Below are positions 1-11,936 of a DNA stretch of 64,000 nucleotides, piece after piece. The notes beneath the pieces were generated by a model. That model searched no databases and had not been told where the DNA came from. It worked only from the letters and a program-made list of their open reading frames with translations. The number at the start of each line of letters is the position of its first letter. Positions within the stretch are counted from its first letter, which is position 1. This DNA is from Brassica napus (taxonomy: Eukaryota; Streptophyta; Magnoliopsida; Brassicales; Brassicaceae): contig NC_063436.1 of NCBI RefSeq assembly GCF_020379485.1, positions 11,611,389 to 11,675,388 on the forward strand. Reading direction: 5' to 3'. The position numbers and the translations under genes were made by a program.

Positions 1-167
1 TCTTTCTGTAATAGCAAATATGGAGTACAACATTCCCCGTAACTTTTTTTTTTAGCCCCGTAACTTTCTTTCATAAATTTTGATCTTTTTTGTCCAAATT
101 TTTTTTTTGATCTTATTAAAATAAAATTATATAACGGAAAAATAAAGAAGCCCTATCGATTGTACTG

Positions 168-186
168 TATATAAAGCAAAACCCTA
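168..186 (+). promoter_or_regulatory. TATA box and adjacent telo-box of the RPL7a promoter
   Basis: A TATATAAA motif at 168-175 is followed at once by AAACCCTAG at 178-186, about 60 bp before the RPL7a start codon. The AAACCCTA telo-box is a known recurring element upstream of plant ribosomal protein genes. The motifs are seen directly; their function here is inferred. Confidence 0.55.
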
Positions 187-247
187 GAAACACTCATTTT
201 TCGACTTGAGCGCCGTCCGTTTGCAGAAACCACCCATTTGGACGACG

Positions 248-1410
<1,163 letters not shown>

Positions 1411-1648
1411 TTAAGGAATCTATCTTTTTTGAGTGTTTAGATTGTCTCTCTTTTCTTTTTAGTTGGAACTATCGTTCGTTATGGATATGTTTTGTACCCG
1501 TCTTCAGACAGTTTTCAAGCTTTATTATCATTTTTGGTGTCGGGAACTTCAACTTGTCCGAAAGCAAAACTAGAATCAGAGATAATTAACACAAAAATAG
1601 TCTTTTGAAAAAATATTGCTGTAATATAGGATACTTAGAGCATGAGTA

Positions 1649-1677
1649 TTGGTGAACCCCTCTTTGGGGTTCACCAA
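1649..1677. repeat. Perfect 12-bp hairpin at the left end of the Harbinger element
   Basis: TTGGTGAACCCC and GGGGTTCACCAA form a perfect inverted repeat around a 5-base loop, 11 bp inside the left end of the element. It may be a transposase recognition or hairpin-forming site; that role is inferred. Confidence 0.7.
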
Positions 1678-2009
1678 CATTTTTTATTATTTTTTCGTGG
1701 ACCCACGAACAGTTATCAATTCGGATATGCTGTTTTCTGCATTAGTGAACCCGAAGAAAGAGTTCGTAGGAATAAAATAATAATATTAATTTTTTTTTAA
1801 AAAAATGTAAAATATTCAGAAAAGATGAATAAAATATTAAAATATATTATTAAAATTATGAAAACATTTTATTCAATACATTAAAAGTACATTACATAAA
1901 TTGAGAAATTTTTCTAACATACATAACTTGTTTATTTATCTTCATCACCAAACATTTGCCAAATATTTTCCACTAAATCAGCTTTCAAACGATGATGCTT
2001 GTCGCCATC

Positions 2010-3204
2010 TCAAACTTCTCTCCGCATGGCTAACATATCAGGGGTGACATTAACACTATCTCTGCTTCTCGCCTGCGAACTTCTGCTAGACTGTCCTGTC
2101 TCAAACTCAGATGTATCAATTAGAGCGTATCTGTCTCGTTCATCCTCTACTATCATATTGTGCAATATGACACAAGCTATCATTATTTTTCCTATCCTTT
2201 CCTTGTCCCATTGTAGAGCTGGGTTCCTAACAATTGCAAACCTCGATTGCAATACTCCAAAAGCCCGTTCGACATCTTTTCTGGCGGATTCTTGCATTTC
2301 TGCAAATTTCTGTGCTTTACGACCTTGAGGAAGTGGGATGGATTGGATAAATATTGCCCATGGAGGATAAATGCCGTCGGTAAGATAGTAGGCCATACGA
2401 TAAGTGTGGTTGTTGACCTTGAACTTCACTTTAGGGGCTCGACCATGTAAGATGTCATCAAAAATTGGAGACCGATCAAGAACATTGATATCGTTTAGGG
2501 TACCTGGTAAGCCGAAAAAAGCGTGCCAAATCCAAAGATCTTGTGATGCCACGGCTTCTAACACAATTGTCGGCTTTCCCGAACCACGTGTGAACTGACC
2601 TTTCCAAGTTGTTGGGCAGTTTTTCCACTCCCAGTGCATACAGTCGATGGAGCCTATTATCCCCGGAAATCCCCGTACCTCTCCAATATCGAGTAATCGC
2701 TGAAGATCCTCGGCTGTAGGTGTTCGTAGATACTCATCCCCAAACAATTGTATTTTATGCATCAGTGAATTTTGCCAAACATAAACGTTATGTACTGTCA
2801 GCCATCCGGAGATATTCGTCATACGTATCTCCTGACTGACCATATGCGAGCATACGTATCGCTGCCGTACACTTTTGAAGTGGAGATAGCCCGTTCCTTC
2901 CGGTAGCATCTCTTCTTTGCTGAAAGTACGGAACTTCAGTACTTAGACGGTCGACAATGCGAAGGAACAATGGCTTGTTCATTCGAAACCGCCGCCTAAA
3001 CATATCTTGTGTGTACGTTGGATTATTACTGAAATAGTCGTTGCATAGTCGAATGTGTCCTAGTTCTCGATCTCTTTCAATATAAGCTCGCCTCTTTGGT
3101 TTGTTGGTTTGACCATCAATTATTGTATTGATGAAATTATCAACTACTTCATCGACCAATTCATCAAAAACTTCATCCGCTTCATCACTTGATGAGGAAG
3201 ACAT
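2010..3204 (-). pseudogene. Harbinger DDE transposase (HARBI1-like nuclease), frameshifted
   Basis: Translation starts at the ATG at 3204 with an acidic N-terminus (MSSSSSDEADEVFDELVDE) and runs through the conserved plant Harbinger N-terminal region (FRRRFRMNKPLFLRIVDRL) to DTYDEYLRMADST, where it meets a stop at 2788. The continuation lies in another frame, from about 2790 down to 2010. It carries the expected catalytic blocks: Asp in GSIDCMHWEWKNCP, Asp in LNDINVLDRS and Glu in ARKDVERAFGVLQ, followed by ACVILHNMIVEDE. All three acidic residues of the DDE triad are therefore present, and the coding sequence is broken by a single indel near 2790. A small intron or a sequencing error could also explain the break, but I see no convincing splice pair there. 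The Myb-like partner lies upstream on the same strand. Confidence 0.85.
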
Positions 3205-3306
3205 TGTTGATGATATTTATTGTAATATTTTTCCTACAAAAGGCAATAGGGAGGAATTTTTTAATAAACTTTTGTTTTGGGTTTTAACCTTAGTTTTTTG
3301 TTTAAT

Positions 3307-3620
3307 ATTATTTTGGTTTTAACCTTAGTAAAGTTTTCCATTAAAATTATAAATCAGTATATTTCTCTATTTCTCTTCAATTTTATTTTGGGTTTTAACC
3401 TTAGTTTTTTTTTTAAATTATTTTGGTTTTAACCTTAGTAAAGTTTTTCATTAAAATTATAAATCAGTATATTTCTCTATTTCTCTTCAATTTTATTTCG
3501 GTTTTAACCTTAGTTTTTTTATTATTATTTTGGTCTTAAACTTAGTAAATATTTTCATGAAAATTATAAATCTGTTTATTTCTCTTGAATCTTTTTTTTT
3601 TGGGTTTTAGCTTTAGTAAA
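3307..3620. repeat. Three tandem copies of a ~110-bp AT-rich unit
   Basis: Units begin with ATTATTTTGG at 3307, 3417 and 3524, giving spacings of 110 and 107 bp. Copies 1 and 2 are nearly identical (TTTTAACCTTAGTAAAG and so on); copy 3 is diverged. The repeats lie inside the Harbinger element, just upstream of the transposase start, so they may form part of its promoter. Confidence 0.75.
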
Positions 3621-4348
3621 TTATAAACCTTTTTTTGGTTTTAAATCTGATAATATAGAATATAGAATTTCATTATTTAAGGATGTGTTCATTACTTAGA
3701 ATTTTGGGTTTTCAACTTACCTCTGTTGAATGGTAGAGATGATCCGTGGGGTTGAGGAGTAGTAGAGTTGATTCCTTGTGTTGATTGGTGATTCTTGTTT
3801 GATTGTTGTTGTGATTCTCGTGGTGTTGATTGGTGATTCTCGTAGTGGTGTTGGTAGGTGAGATTACGAGATTGTGAGATAGTTTAGATAAAAGTATGGC
3901 TGATGGTAAGATAGTTTTGATAAAATGCATGAATGAGATAAATAGAATGAAACACATAGTCATTTATATAGAAAAACATTGAAGCAAGTAGCATGTGGGT
4001 ACATACACCCGTGAGTACAAAAGCAAAGCTGTGGGGACATACCCTTAATTTGATACATAAAACGAGTGTAGAAAGTTGAAAAACACTACACTCTCCCGTG
4101 ATTCCATCTTACATAACCTACCACTACAACCACCTACTACTACATTACCACCCGTGACTTGATTTGATACATAAAGAAACAGAGACCTGCAACCATCCAC
4201 GCATCCTCCTCCTTGAACCCGTGACCTACAAAGCACAACAGTTACAATATCAATATACATCAAGGAAAAGATTTAAACGCAAACATCATACACTGCATTT
4301 CCTAGCAACCTACTATAAATTTCAAAAAAAAAATAACCACTCACCAAC
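3621..4348. other. Internal non-coding part of the Harbinger element
   Basis: This spacer lies between the transposase promoter repeats and the stop codon of the Myb-like ORF. It holds short imperfect repeats of GTTGATTGGTGATTCT at about 3780-3840 and no convincing coding sequence. Confidence 0.4.
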
Positions 4349-5113
4349 TTAAAGCAATTCAGATATGAGTTTGTTTTTTAGAGCAAGCTCTTGATCTGTA
4401 AGTGTATCATCGTTTTTTCCTAGCAACCTATCAAGTATTTTCTGTTTGGATAACATACTCTTGGCTGCTAGAATGGTTTCGATCTGATCAAACGCTGCTT
4501 CATTGCCATGCTTCTTGCGTTTTGCTGCTTTGCTAGCCTTGACTCCGGGAGGTCTAACATCTTCCTCGCGACCCAACTCATCCGCAGTTTCCTTCCTTTT
4601 CTCCTTTGCACCATTTGATGTCAGACTGTGTGATCTCCATTTTTGATCAAACCGAAGCTCCCTCCAACAATGTTCAAGAATGAACTTGGATTTGTAGTCA
4701 TTAAAGAAGATGTCATGAGCCACCTTCATGACATCATTCTCATTATGTCCACTCGCCTGCTCCTTCAGAGCAGGTTCATGACATCCCACGAACTTACACA
4801 CCTGCTCATTAATCCTTCCCCACCTCTGCTTACATTGACTCCACTCCCTAGGAATAGAGCCAACGAGCAGAGGGCTAGCATTCAGGTACTCCTCTATTCT
4901 CTTCCAAAATGCTCCTAGCTTCTGCTCATTACTGGTTATTGGATCCTTGCTGGTGTTCAACCAAGCACTGATCAACACCAAATCTTCTTTGGTTGTCCAC
5001 TTCCTCCTTTCCGGAGGTTTAGGAACCTCAGAAGATCCTATTTCTATTGGCTGAGTGGTCTGGGAAGTAAGCATGTTAACAAAGCCGGGAGAGTTTAGGG
5101 GAAAATGATCCAT
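4349..5113 (-). CDS. Harbinger Myb/SANT-like accessory protein, 254 aa
   Basis: This single-exon open frame starts at the ATG at 5113. After a Pro/Thr-rich leader, a trihelix/Myb-SANT-like domain spans about residues 35-125: the RRKWTTKEDLVLISAWLNTS block, the FWKRIEEYLN block and WSQCKQRWGRINEQVCKFVG, with the spaced tryptophans of the fold. A Lys-rich stretch (KAAKRKKHG) follows near residue 195, and a helical C-terminus follows that. Database proteins of this kind are often labelled glutathione S-transferase T3-like or NAM-associated, which is a misnomer. In PIF/Harbinger elements the Myb-like protein works with the transposase in DNA binding and nuclear import. It has no frameshift or internal stop, so it is better preserved than the transposase next to it. 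Confidence 0.8.
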   Translation of the reverse strand: MDHFPLNSPGFVNMLTSQTTQPIEIGSSEVPKPPERRKWTTKEDLVLISAWLNTSKDPITSNEQKLGAFWKRIEEYLNASPLLVGSIPREWSQCKQRWGRINEQVCKFVGCHEPALKEQASGHNENDVMKVAHDIFFNDYKSKFILEHCWRELRFDQKWRSHSLTSNGAKEKRKETADELGREEDVRPPGVKASKAAKRKKHGNEAAFDQIETILAAKSMLSKQKILDRLLGKNDDTLTDQELALKNKLISELL

Positions 5114-5527
5114 TTTGGTTGAGTATTGAAGTTTTTAAGTTTTCGTTTCTGTTTTAAGATGTCGATTAGCTAGGTTTTTAAACTACTTTTGGGTTTGAAA
5201 GTACAAGGAAGTAAACACCTTCTAACCACTAAAAATTGATGACACTTAACTTAACTACACAACTACTTCACACAGACCATTCAATAAACATCAAATCAAG
5301 TTTTCAAATTAATTATTTCAAGTTTAAATTTAGTTCTGGTTCAGTTGAAGTTTAAATCCAAGTTCACACAGACCATTCAAAAATTGATTACACTTAACTT
5401 AACTACACAACTACTTCAGTTCTGGTTCAGTTCAAGTTTAAATTCTACTACTACTCTAACCTACTCTAGTTCAAGTTCAAATTCATTAGGCAACAACTCT
5501 ATGGATAGTGTGGTTACCTTTGTGTTT

Positions 5528-6147
5528 TCAGTCGAAGCAGCATTTCTCCAAGTGATCCACCTGCACGGTCAGGTTATAAACCTTCCCAGTGAGCCTATCA
5601 ACCTCCACAGTGAGGGCTTTCACCTCTGCCTGTACAAGGAAATGACAATGAGATGGTGTTAGCCACAGTATAAAATATAAGAAAAAAATTACAAAACAAA
5701 ATTCAAAAGTGGGAAGTCAGATTACCTCCAGACTCTTAATCTTATTATTCACTTCCGGCAGCCACTTGATCACCGCCTCCACCTCCTCTACACGACTTGT
5801 GAGCCGTTCGATATGCTCCTGCACACCAATGACCCAAGGCTGACGATAATGAAAACCATCAGCCTTGGTAACAACACATAAACTATATCAGATTGTTAAT
5901 TAACAGACAAAAACAGAAGACATAATTTAAAAGACAAGAACCCGTTTTTTACCTCGTAGTTTATGCAGGTGAAGAAACGCTTGCCGGAGAGAGTGTCGTA
6001 TTCCTCCTTCCCACGAACCTCGTGAATTATACTCCCACCACAAGGACACCTCGTCGGAATCCCGTGTTCTGAATCACACACGTATGAAAGCATATCGATG
6101 TGCTCATTTCTTCTCTTTGTGTCTCTTATCTCTGCTTCGGGATCCAT
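5528..6147 (-). CDS. GRF-type zinc-finger and coiled-coil protein inside the transposon, 3 exons, 144 aa
   Basis: Exons are 6147-5953, 5863-5726 and 5629-5528. All splice sites fit GT-AG and all junctions are phase 0. The first exon encodes a GRF-like zinc-binding segment (TRCPCGG, then GKRFFTCINYE). Exon 2 continues GFHYRQPWVIGVQEHIERL into a heptad-like stretch (RVEEVEAVIKWLPEVNNKIK). Exon 3 is a coiled coil (AEVKALTVEVDRLTGKVYNL) ending CCFD. Small GRF-plus-coiled-coil proteins are numerous in Brassicaceae, and their role is unknown to me. It lies inside the Harbinger boundaries, on the same strand as the other two genes and nearest the right end. It could be a true third transposon gene or captured host sequence. 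The open frame across three exons argues against simple decay. Confidence 0.65.
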
Positions 6148-7126
6148 CTGTATCAGGAAAACAAATAATTAGAACAGAAGCAACCGAGAAACAAAAAAAA
6201 AAAAATTTGAAAGACTAACTAAAAACCCCCAAATCCAATTCAAATCCACGATGAACAAACCCTAAAAGGAAACCGTATGTCGATTTTAACCAAGAAATCG
6301 AAACCCCCTTTTCGATTTACAACCCTAAGACGAAACCCCCAAATCGACATCCTTAACCTAGAAACCTCTCGAGATCAAATCAAAGCTATCTCGTCCCGGA
6401 GTGATTGAGACTCACCTGAGAGCGTTTACGAGTGACTCCGACGACGAATTGATCGAGAAAATCTCCGGCTCTGGACTCCGACACGAAATCGCCTCAGAGA
6501 CGGAGAAACCCTAGATTTCGAAGAGAGAAGAGAAAATGGGATCTTTCACGCGATACCTTTTTTTCTCACTCAACACGCGAGATCGCGTAGCCATTCCCTC
6601 TGCGCCGCGTGGCATGACCCCGTATCATACGGGCTCACTTGGAAGACCCGGTTCACGGGTTGAAACTCATTTATTCATTTCTTTTAATCGAAAATACCTA
6701 TGATACCGAGCCCATGACTCTCTCATAAACCCCCGATGCGGGTGGTCTTAAATGCTTGAAGATTTAAAAAAGTTTCTTTTTGCAGCTTTACTATGAAAGA
6801 ATCATCGAAGCTAATTAATATCCCATAACATTTGGGTAGTAAGTTAATTAACACATTACAAGAGGGACATAAGCTGAATTGAAAGGTAAATGGTATTGGA
6901 CTCCTGGGCTTTGAGAAAGAGGTAAACAGTTTGGGCCTGGCTTTGTAATTTTCAATCTTTTTAAAAATTTACCGAGAATCCCCAAGGTCTGAAGTATTTC
7001 GGAAATTGATACTTTTGATTTTATATTTCATCAGAAACAGGCGTTGGACATTGCGATTGATAGATAGATTCAAGGAGACTGACTAGATTTGGAGGGAATC
7101 TGTAACTTTGTAAGTAAGGAGGAGAG

Positions 7127-9221
7127 ATGGAAGTGAGTACCAAAGACGCAGAGCTTGAGCTCTACACTATCCCTGCTCATTCCAGTACGTCTCCTTCCTC
7201 TTATCTCTCCCAATTTCTTCTAGGGTTTGGTCGAAATTGATTTTGGGGGTTTGTGATAGGTTGGTTCGTATGGGAGGATATACACGAAATCGAACGACGC
7301 GAGTTTGCCGAGTTCTTCAGTGAGAGCTCTATCACTCGAACCCCCAAGGTCTACAAGGAGTACCGAGATTTCATCATCAACAAGTACAGGGAAGACTCTT
7401 CTAAGAGGCTCACCTTCACCAGCATCCGCAAGTATCTCGTCGGCGATGTCAATCTGCTCCGGAAAGTGTTTCTCTTTCTCGAAAACTGGGGTTTGATCAA
7501 TTACCTCAAGAGAAGTGATGATGGTTCCATGGAGGAGAGTGAAGCTAAGGTCGAACAAGGGACTCCCGCTGGGATTCGTGTTACTGCTACTCCACTTTCC
7601 ATGAGGTCTGTCACCGTACCTCCCCTTGTTGAGGAGAGAGCTGAGCCTGCCTTCAAGTTCTCCCCACTCACCTCTTATTCTGATGTTTTCACTGGTTCCA
7701 AGAAGCCGTTGGTCTGTGGGCATTGTGGAGGAGAAAGTAGCTGTGATTCTGCTTTCTATCAACATACCAAGGTAGACCTTTTTGTCTGTTTATGGTTACC
7801 ATGTTGTTATTCTTGTCTGTTTTATTAACATACGATGTTGTGGCAGAGTATTGTCTCTTTATGCGACAAGTGTTTCAAGAATGGAGACTACGGGGAGAAC
7901 AATTCCCCAGATGATTTCAAGCTGATTGCTGCAGCTTCCTGGACCGAGGAAGAGACCCTCCTCTTGCTAGAGTCTGTACTCAAACATGGAGACGATTGGG
8001 ATCTCATTGCACAAAGTGTTTCTACAAAGTCTAGACTTGATTGCATTTCCAAGCTCATTGAGCTCCCTTTCGGAGAGTTTCTTATGGGATCTTCCTCTGG
8101 AAGACTTAGATCCTCTATCCCCACTTCCGAGGATGAAAACCTTTCGTCTCCATCCAATCTTGTAGACCAGATGAAAGCTGACGGTCAAGAACAAAAGGAA
8201 ACAGAGACGAGGGAAGAAAAGGAAGAAGATCATGTCGTCGATGAAGATGAACCTCCAGCGAAAAGGAAACGTGTTGCAATGCTATCAGATGGTGGTGATA
8301 GTTCACTTATGAAACAGGTTAATAAACACTGTCCTTTGTGTTTCATCATTTATCTTTCCCTAATAATATGCGTGTAATACATAGATTACTCAACTGTAGC
8401 ATATTGTGCAACAGGTCGCAGCAATGGCATGCAAAGTTGGTCCATCTGTGGCAACCGCTGCTGCAAAAGCTGCAATCGCTGCTCTTTGTGATGAAGCCTC
8501 TTGTCCTAAAGATACTTTCGAAACAACTTGTGATTTCACAGATTTTGCAGTTGACAGGTTCGATTCTCCAACCCCTTCAATTTGCTCTTGAATTCGCTTC
8601 TCATGTCGTTTTCAAGTCTCTAATCTAAAAACAATTCTCAGAGCTGATGGAGACAAAGGTACATCAGATATGGAGGAACAGCAAGAAGACAAAGGTAACT
8701 CTTTTATAATGATCCAATTAGTATTCCTTGGTTCAGAATGAAATGCTCAAGACTTTTTAGATTTATATTTCTGATTTAACTATGCAGAGGGACCTCAGGA
8801 TCTACCTGTAGCTTTAAGGATGAGAGCGTCAGTGGCAACAGCTCTTGGAGCTGCGGCGGCTCACGCAAAAATACTGGCTGATCAAGAAGAAAGAGAGATG
8901 GAACAGTTAGCTGCGATTATAATAGACCAACAGGTTGGTTGGTTGGTTCGAATATTAATAAGATGGGAACATTTGGGGTCTCCTTCCACTCTCTATGTTT
9001 GTTGTTTTAAGTCTTGACCCGTCGTTGTATTCATTTAAATCCAGCTGAAGAAGATGAAGAGCAAGTTGAAGTTTCTGGACCACTTGGAATTGATAATGGA
9101 TGCGGAAGAACAAGTGATGGAGGGCGTAAAGGAAACAATTCTCCAAGAGAGGATTAGCGTTTTGCAATTCGCGTTTGGTAGCGGTATAACAAAACGCTGG
9201 GATCATACGTACGTGAAATAG
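7127..9221 (+). CDS. SWI3A: SWI/SNF complex subunit SWI3A-like, 7 exons, 519 aa
   Basis: This is a core subunit of a nuclear SWI/SNF chromatin-remodelling complex. Exons are 7127-7184, 7260-7771, 7847-8317, 8415-8557, 8642-8694, 8788-8933 and 9045-9221. The SWIRM domain occupies about residues 15-105 (SSWFVWEDIHEIERREFAEF, EYRDFIINKYRED, VFLFLENWGLINY). A ZZ-type zinc finger follows near residues 180-210 (CGHCGGESSCDSAFYQH, CDKCFKNGDYGENN). A SANT domain lies near 215-260 (SWTEEETLLLLESVLKHGDDW, DCISKLIELPFGEFL). After an acidic region with PPAKRKRV, a Leu-rich helical C-terminus (QLKKMKSKLKFLDHLELI) supplies the dimerisation helix and the protein ends KRWDHTYVK. Length and domains agree with Arabidopsis SWI3A (recall about 512 aa). 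The transposon upstream ends about 380 bp before the start codon. Confidence 0.95.
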
Positions 9222-9578
9222 GTGATCCTTTGTTGGTCCGTAGGAGGATGATGTTTGGGATTAGAAATGGATGTGTTTTTGTAAGACTTTTGTCCTTTGG
9301 ATGGGTTTCTCTTGTTATTATTAAATGTAGAAGCAAGGAGGGTTTATTTGACTTTATGAGGTAGGTTGTTGCATTTACATACATCTTTTGTAGAATGGTC
9401 TGACCAATGAATGGATGGATGAGTCTCTTCTAAATTCATACGCACATTGTGACGTCCATATGTCTTTTTTAGAAAAATCATTTTCTGTGTTCCAATTGTT
9501 TTCTATAAATTAAGTCTGTAAGTTGGTTACAACGTCCTCCTCTAAAACTTTATTCATCAGCTGCCTTGTTGTCTGTGT

Positions 9579-9602
9579 GAGAGAGAGAGAGAGAGAGAGA
9601 AA
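9579..9602. repeat. (GA)n microsatellite in the hydrolase 5' leader
   Basis: An uninterrupted GA run of about 11 units ends roughly 80 bp before the start codon of the next gene. GA runs are common in plant 5' leaders. Confidence 0.8.
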
Positions 9603-9684
9603 CAAAAAAGAAACTCGAGAGAGGTCTCACTGCGCTAAGGTTATCATCAAGCGGAAAGACATTCATCACCTCCGGTTATAACAC

Positions 9685-11936
9685 ATGAAGTCTGAATACC
9701 AATACCACGAGGTTCTCTCATTTTTCTTCATGCTTGAGATCCAAGCAAGTATTTGAAAATGAGTGTGATAAAGAGTTTCCAATCATGTTTCTTGAAACAG
9801 GATTACATAAGAAACTCGAGAGGTGTTGAGTTGTTTATTTGTAGATGGATTCCATCATCTTCTCCCAAAGCTCTTGTTTTCCTCTGCCATGGTAAATTTA
9901 TTTATAACTCTCTCTTTTTTTCTGGCGAGTTATTCAAGAGTTTAATTAACCAATAAAAATTCATTTGCAGGTTACGGAATGGAGTGTAGCGACTCCATGA
10001 GAGGTGTTCAATCTTAATCTTCTTCATCCATGCATTATTAGATTACATTCTCTCGAACAAAATATTCATTTCTTTTTTTTCCCGTTAACAAATATTGCTA
10101 CAGAGCACTGACTTAACTTGGTGGTGGGTTTGGACATTTAATTACTTAGTTTTTCCATCCATGCATGGCACTCTATTTTGTGTGCTACGTGTTGAGTTAT
10201 GCATTTTTAAAATATATTTGAAGAAAACAAGGGGGATGAGCATTTTAATCATAGTAAGATTTTGAGATATTTAGCTAATCTAAGCTTATCATGCTATGAC
10301 ATTTTAGTTTTTATCTTCTGTGTGGTCCCATAGAACCATTGAAAGGATATGATGGTGTGATAAATGTTATTTCTTAAATGATAAGTAAAGTTATGGACAT
10401 TGTTAGGATTTAGGAACGGTGGGTCAACAAGTCTTGTGTGGTTTGGTTTTAGTTGGCGAACGACCGCTAGACCATGCATGTTATTTAATTGCATTTAATT
10501 TTGTTACCTTACCTCTGACAGAGAGCAACCGATCTTCTAATTAATAAATTAATGAATTACCATTCTCAATAATCGCATTTTATTTTCAAGTCTTCGACAT
10601 ATTTGTATATGTTACATTAACTGTAAACATCTTCGCTATTAGGTAGTAGGTGTTTCTATGGCTTGGTGGTTGAGAAAATTGATTCTATTAGGTAGGTGTT
10701 TGAAACTAAACCTGATATTGATTTGACACAACAACATTGTGTTCGGTTTTAGAATGCGGAATCAGACTGGCTTCAGCCGGATACGCGGTTTTTGGAATGG
10801 ACTATGAAGGTCATGGTCGGTCCATGGGATCTCGTTGCTATATCAAGAAGTTTAGTAACATTGTAAATGATTGCTACAACTATTACACCTCTATTTGTGG
10901 TATGACATTTACAATACAACACCTTTGTTCATCACTTCTTCTTTGGATTTTGTCTCATCCCTAAACCCATGTTTCTTAATTTTTTCCAGCGCAAGAGGAG
11001 TACATGGAGAAGGGCAGATTCTTGTATGGAGAATCCATGGGAGGTGCAGTCACTTTATTGCTTCACAAGAAAGATCCTTCCTTTTGGAATGGTGCCATTC
11101 TTGTTGCTCCAATGTGTAAGATATCTGAGAAGGTGAAGCCACATCCGGTGGTGATCAATCTGTTAACTAGAGTCGAAGAGATGATACCTAAATGGAAAAT
11201 AGTTCCAACAAAAGACGTCATTAACGCTGCTTTCAAGGACCTTGCCAAGCGAGAAGAGGTATCTCAATATATTTGTAGTCCCATGGAATATAGAAAATCT
11301 CTCAACATGTAAAAATTGTCTATAGACAGATGTGGTTTTGGTGGTAAATGCAGGTGAGGAACAACAAGCTGATTTATCAAGACAAGCCTAGACTCAAGAC
11401 CGCACTTGAAATGCTTAGGACAAGCATGAACCTCGAAGACAGTCTCCACGAGGTTGATTTACTTTTGATTCCTTTCACCCCTAACAAAAATTACTTGACC
11501 AAGAAGACACGTCAATGCAGAGTCTTTGATCACCTGATTTTTTTTTTTTTTTTGGCAGATAACAATGCCCTTCTTTGTATTACACGGAGAAGCAGACATA
11601 GTGACGGATCCAGAGATAAGCAAAGCTTTGTACGAGAAAGCTAGCTCAAGGGACAAGACTCTCAAGTTGTATCCTGGGATGTGGCACGCTCTGACGTCTG
11701 GTGAGCCTGACTATAACGTGGATCTTGTTTTTGCTGACATCATCAGTTGGCTTGACCATCGAACAGCTGACCCAGCCTCTCTAACTGTCACTCCTATACG
11801 AGCTAATACCACTGCTAGTGTCGAGAGGGTTTTTGTTGACGGCGTTAGTAGCGGTCAAAGGAGACCTAGACGCGCCTACTTCAGTCTCCTTTGTGGTTTG
11901 AACGGTGGCCGTTTGGTGCCTCGATCTGCTATGTAA
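9685..11936 (+). CDS. Alpha/beta-hydrolase, monoacylglycerol-lipase-like, 7 exons, 347 aa
   Basis: Exons are 9685-9711, 9801-9891, 9971-10003, 10753-10899, 10990-11258, 11354-11452 and 11559-11936. The fold shows the oxyanion motif FLCHGYGMEC, the Asp-rich GMDYEGHGRS loop, the nucleophile elbow YGESMGG (catalytic Ser), a probable catalytic Asp in HGEADIVTDP and His in GMWHALTSGEP. This is the plant MAGL or caffeoylshikimate-esterase-like group, acting on monoacylglycerols or related esters; the exact substrate cannot be read from sequence. There is no signal peptide. The very short first exon (9 codons) rests on the splice fit and the conserved DYIRNSRGVELF continuation; a longer upstream start is possible. 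Intron 3 is about 750 bp. Order after SWI3A matches At2g47630 (recall). The C-terminus ends in a basic PRRAYFSLLCGL segment. Confidence 0.9.

Larger units (their letters stand above)
1638..6747 (-). mobile_element. PIF/Harbinger-type DNA transposon, about 5.1 kb, flanked by TTA duplications
   Basis: The element is bounded by the trinucleotide TTA at 1635-1637 and 6748-6750, the target duplication typical of PIF/Harbinger elements. The ends are only loosely inverted-repeat: GAGCATGAGTATTGG on the left against GACCACCCGCATCGG for the right end read in reverse. Inside, all on the minus strand, lie a DDE transposase (frameshifted), a Myb/SANT-like DNA-binding protein and a GRF zinc-finger gene. 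The first two are the standard Harbinger pair. Both ends hold GC-rich hairpins (1649-1677, 6619-6633, 6646-6660). The element sits between RPL7a and SWI3A, which are close neighbours in Arabidopsis as far as I recall. The exact ends rest on the TTA pair and the weak terminal similarity. Confidence 0.75.
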
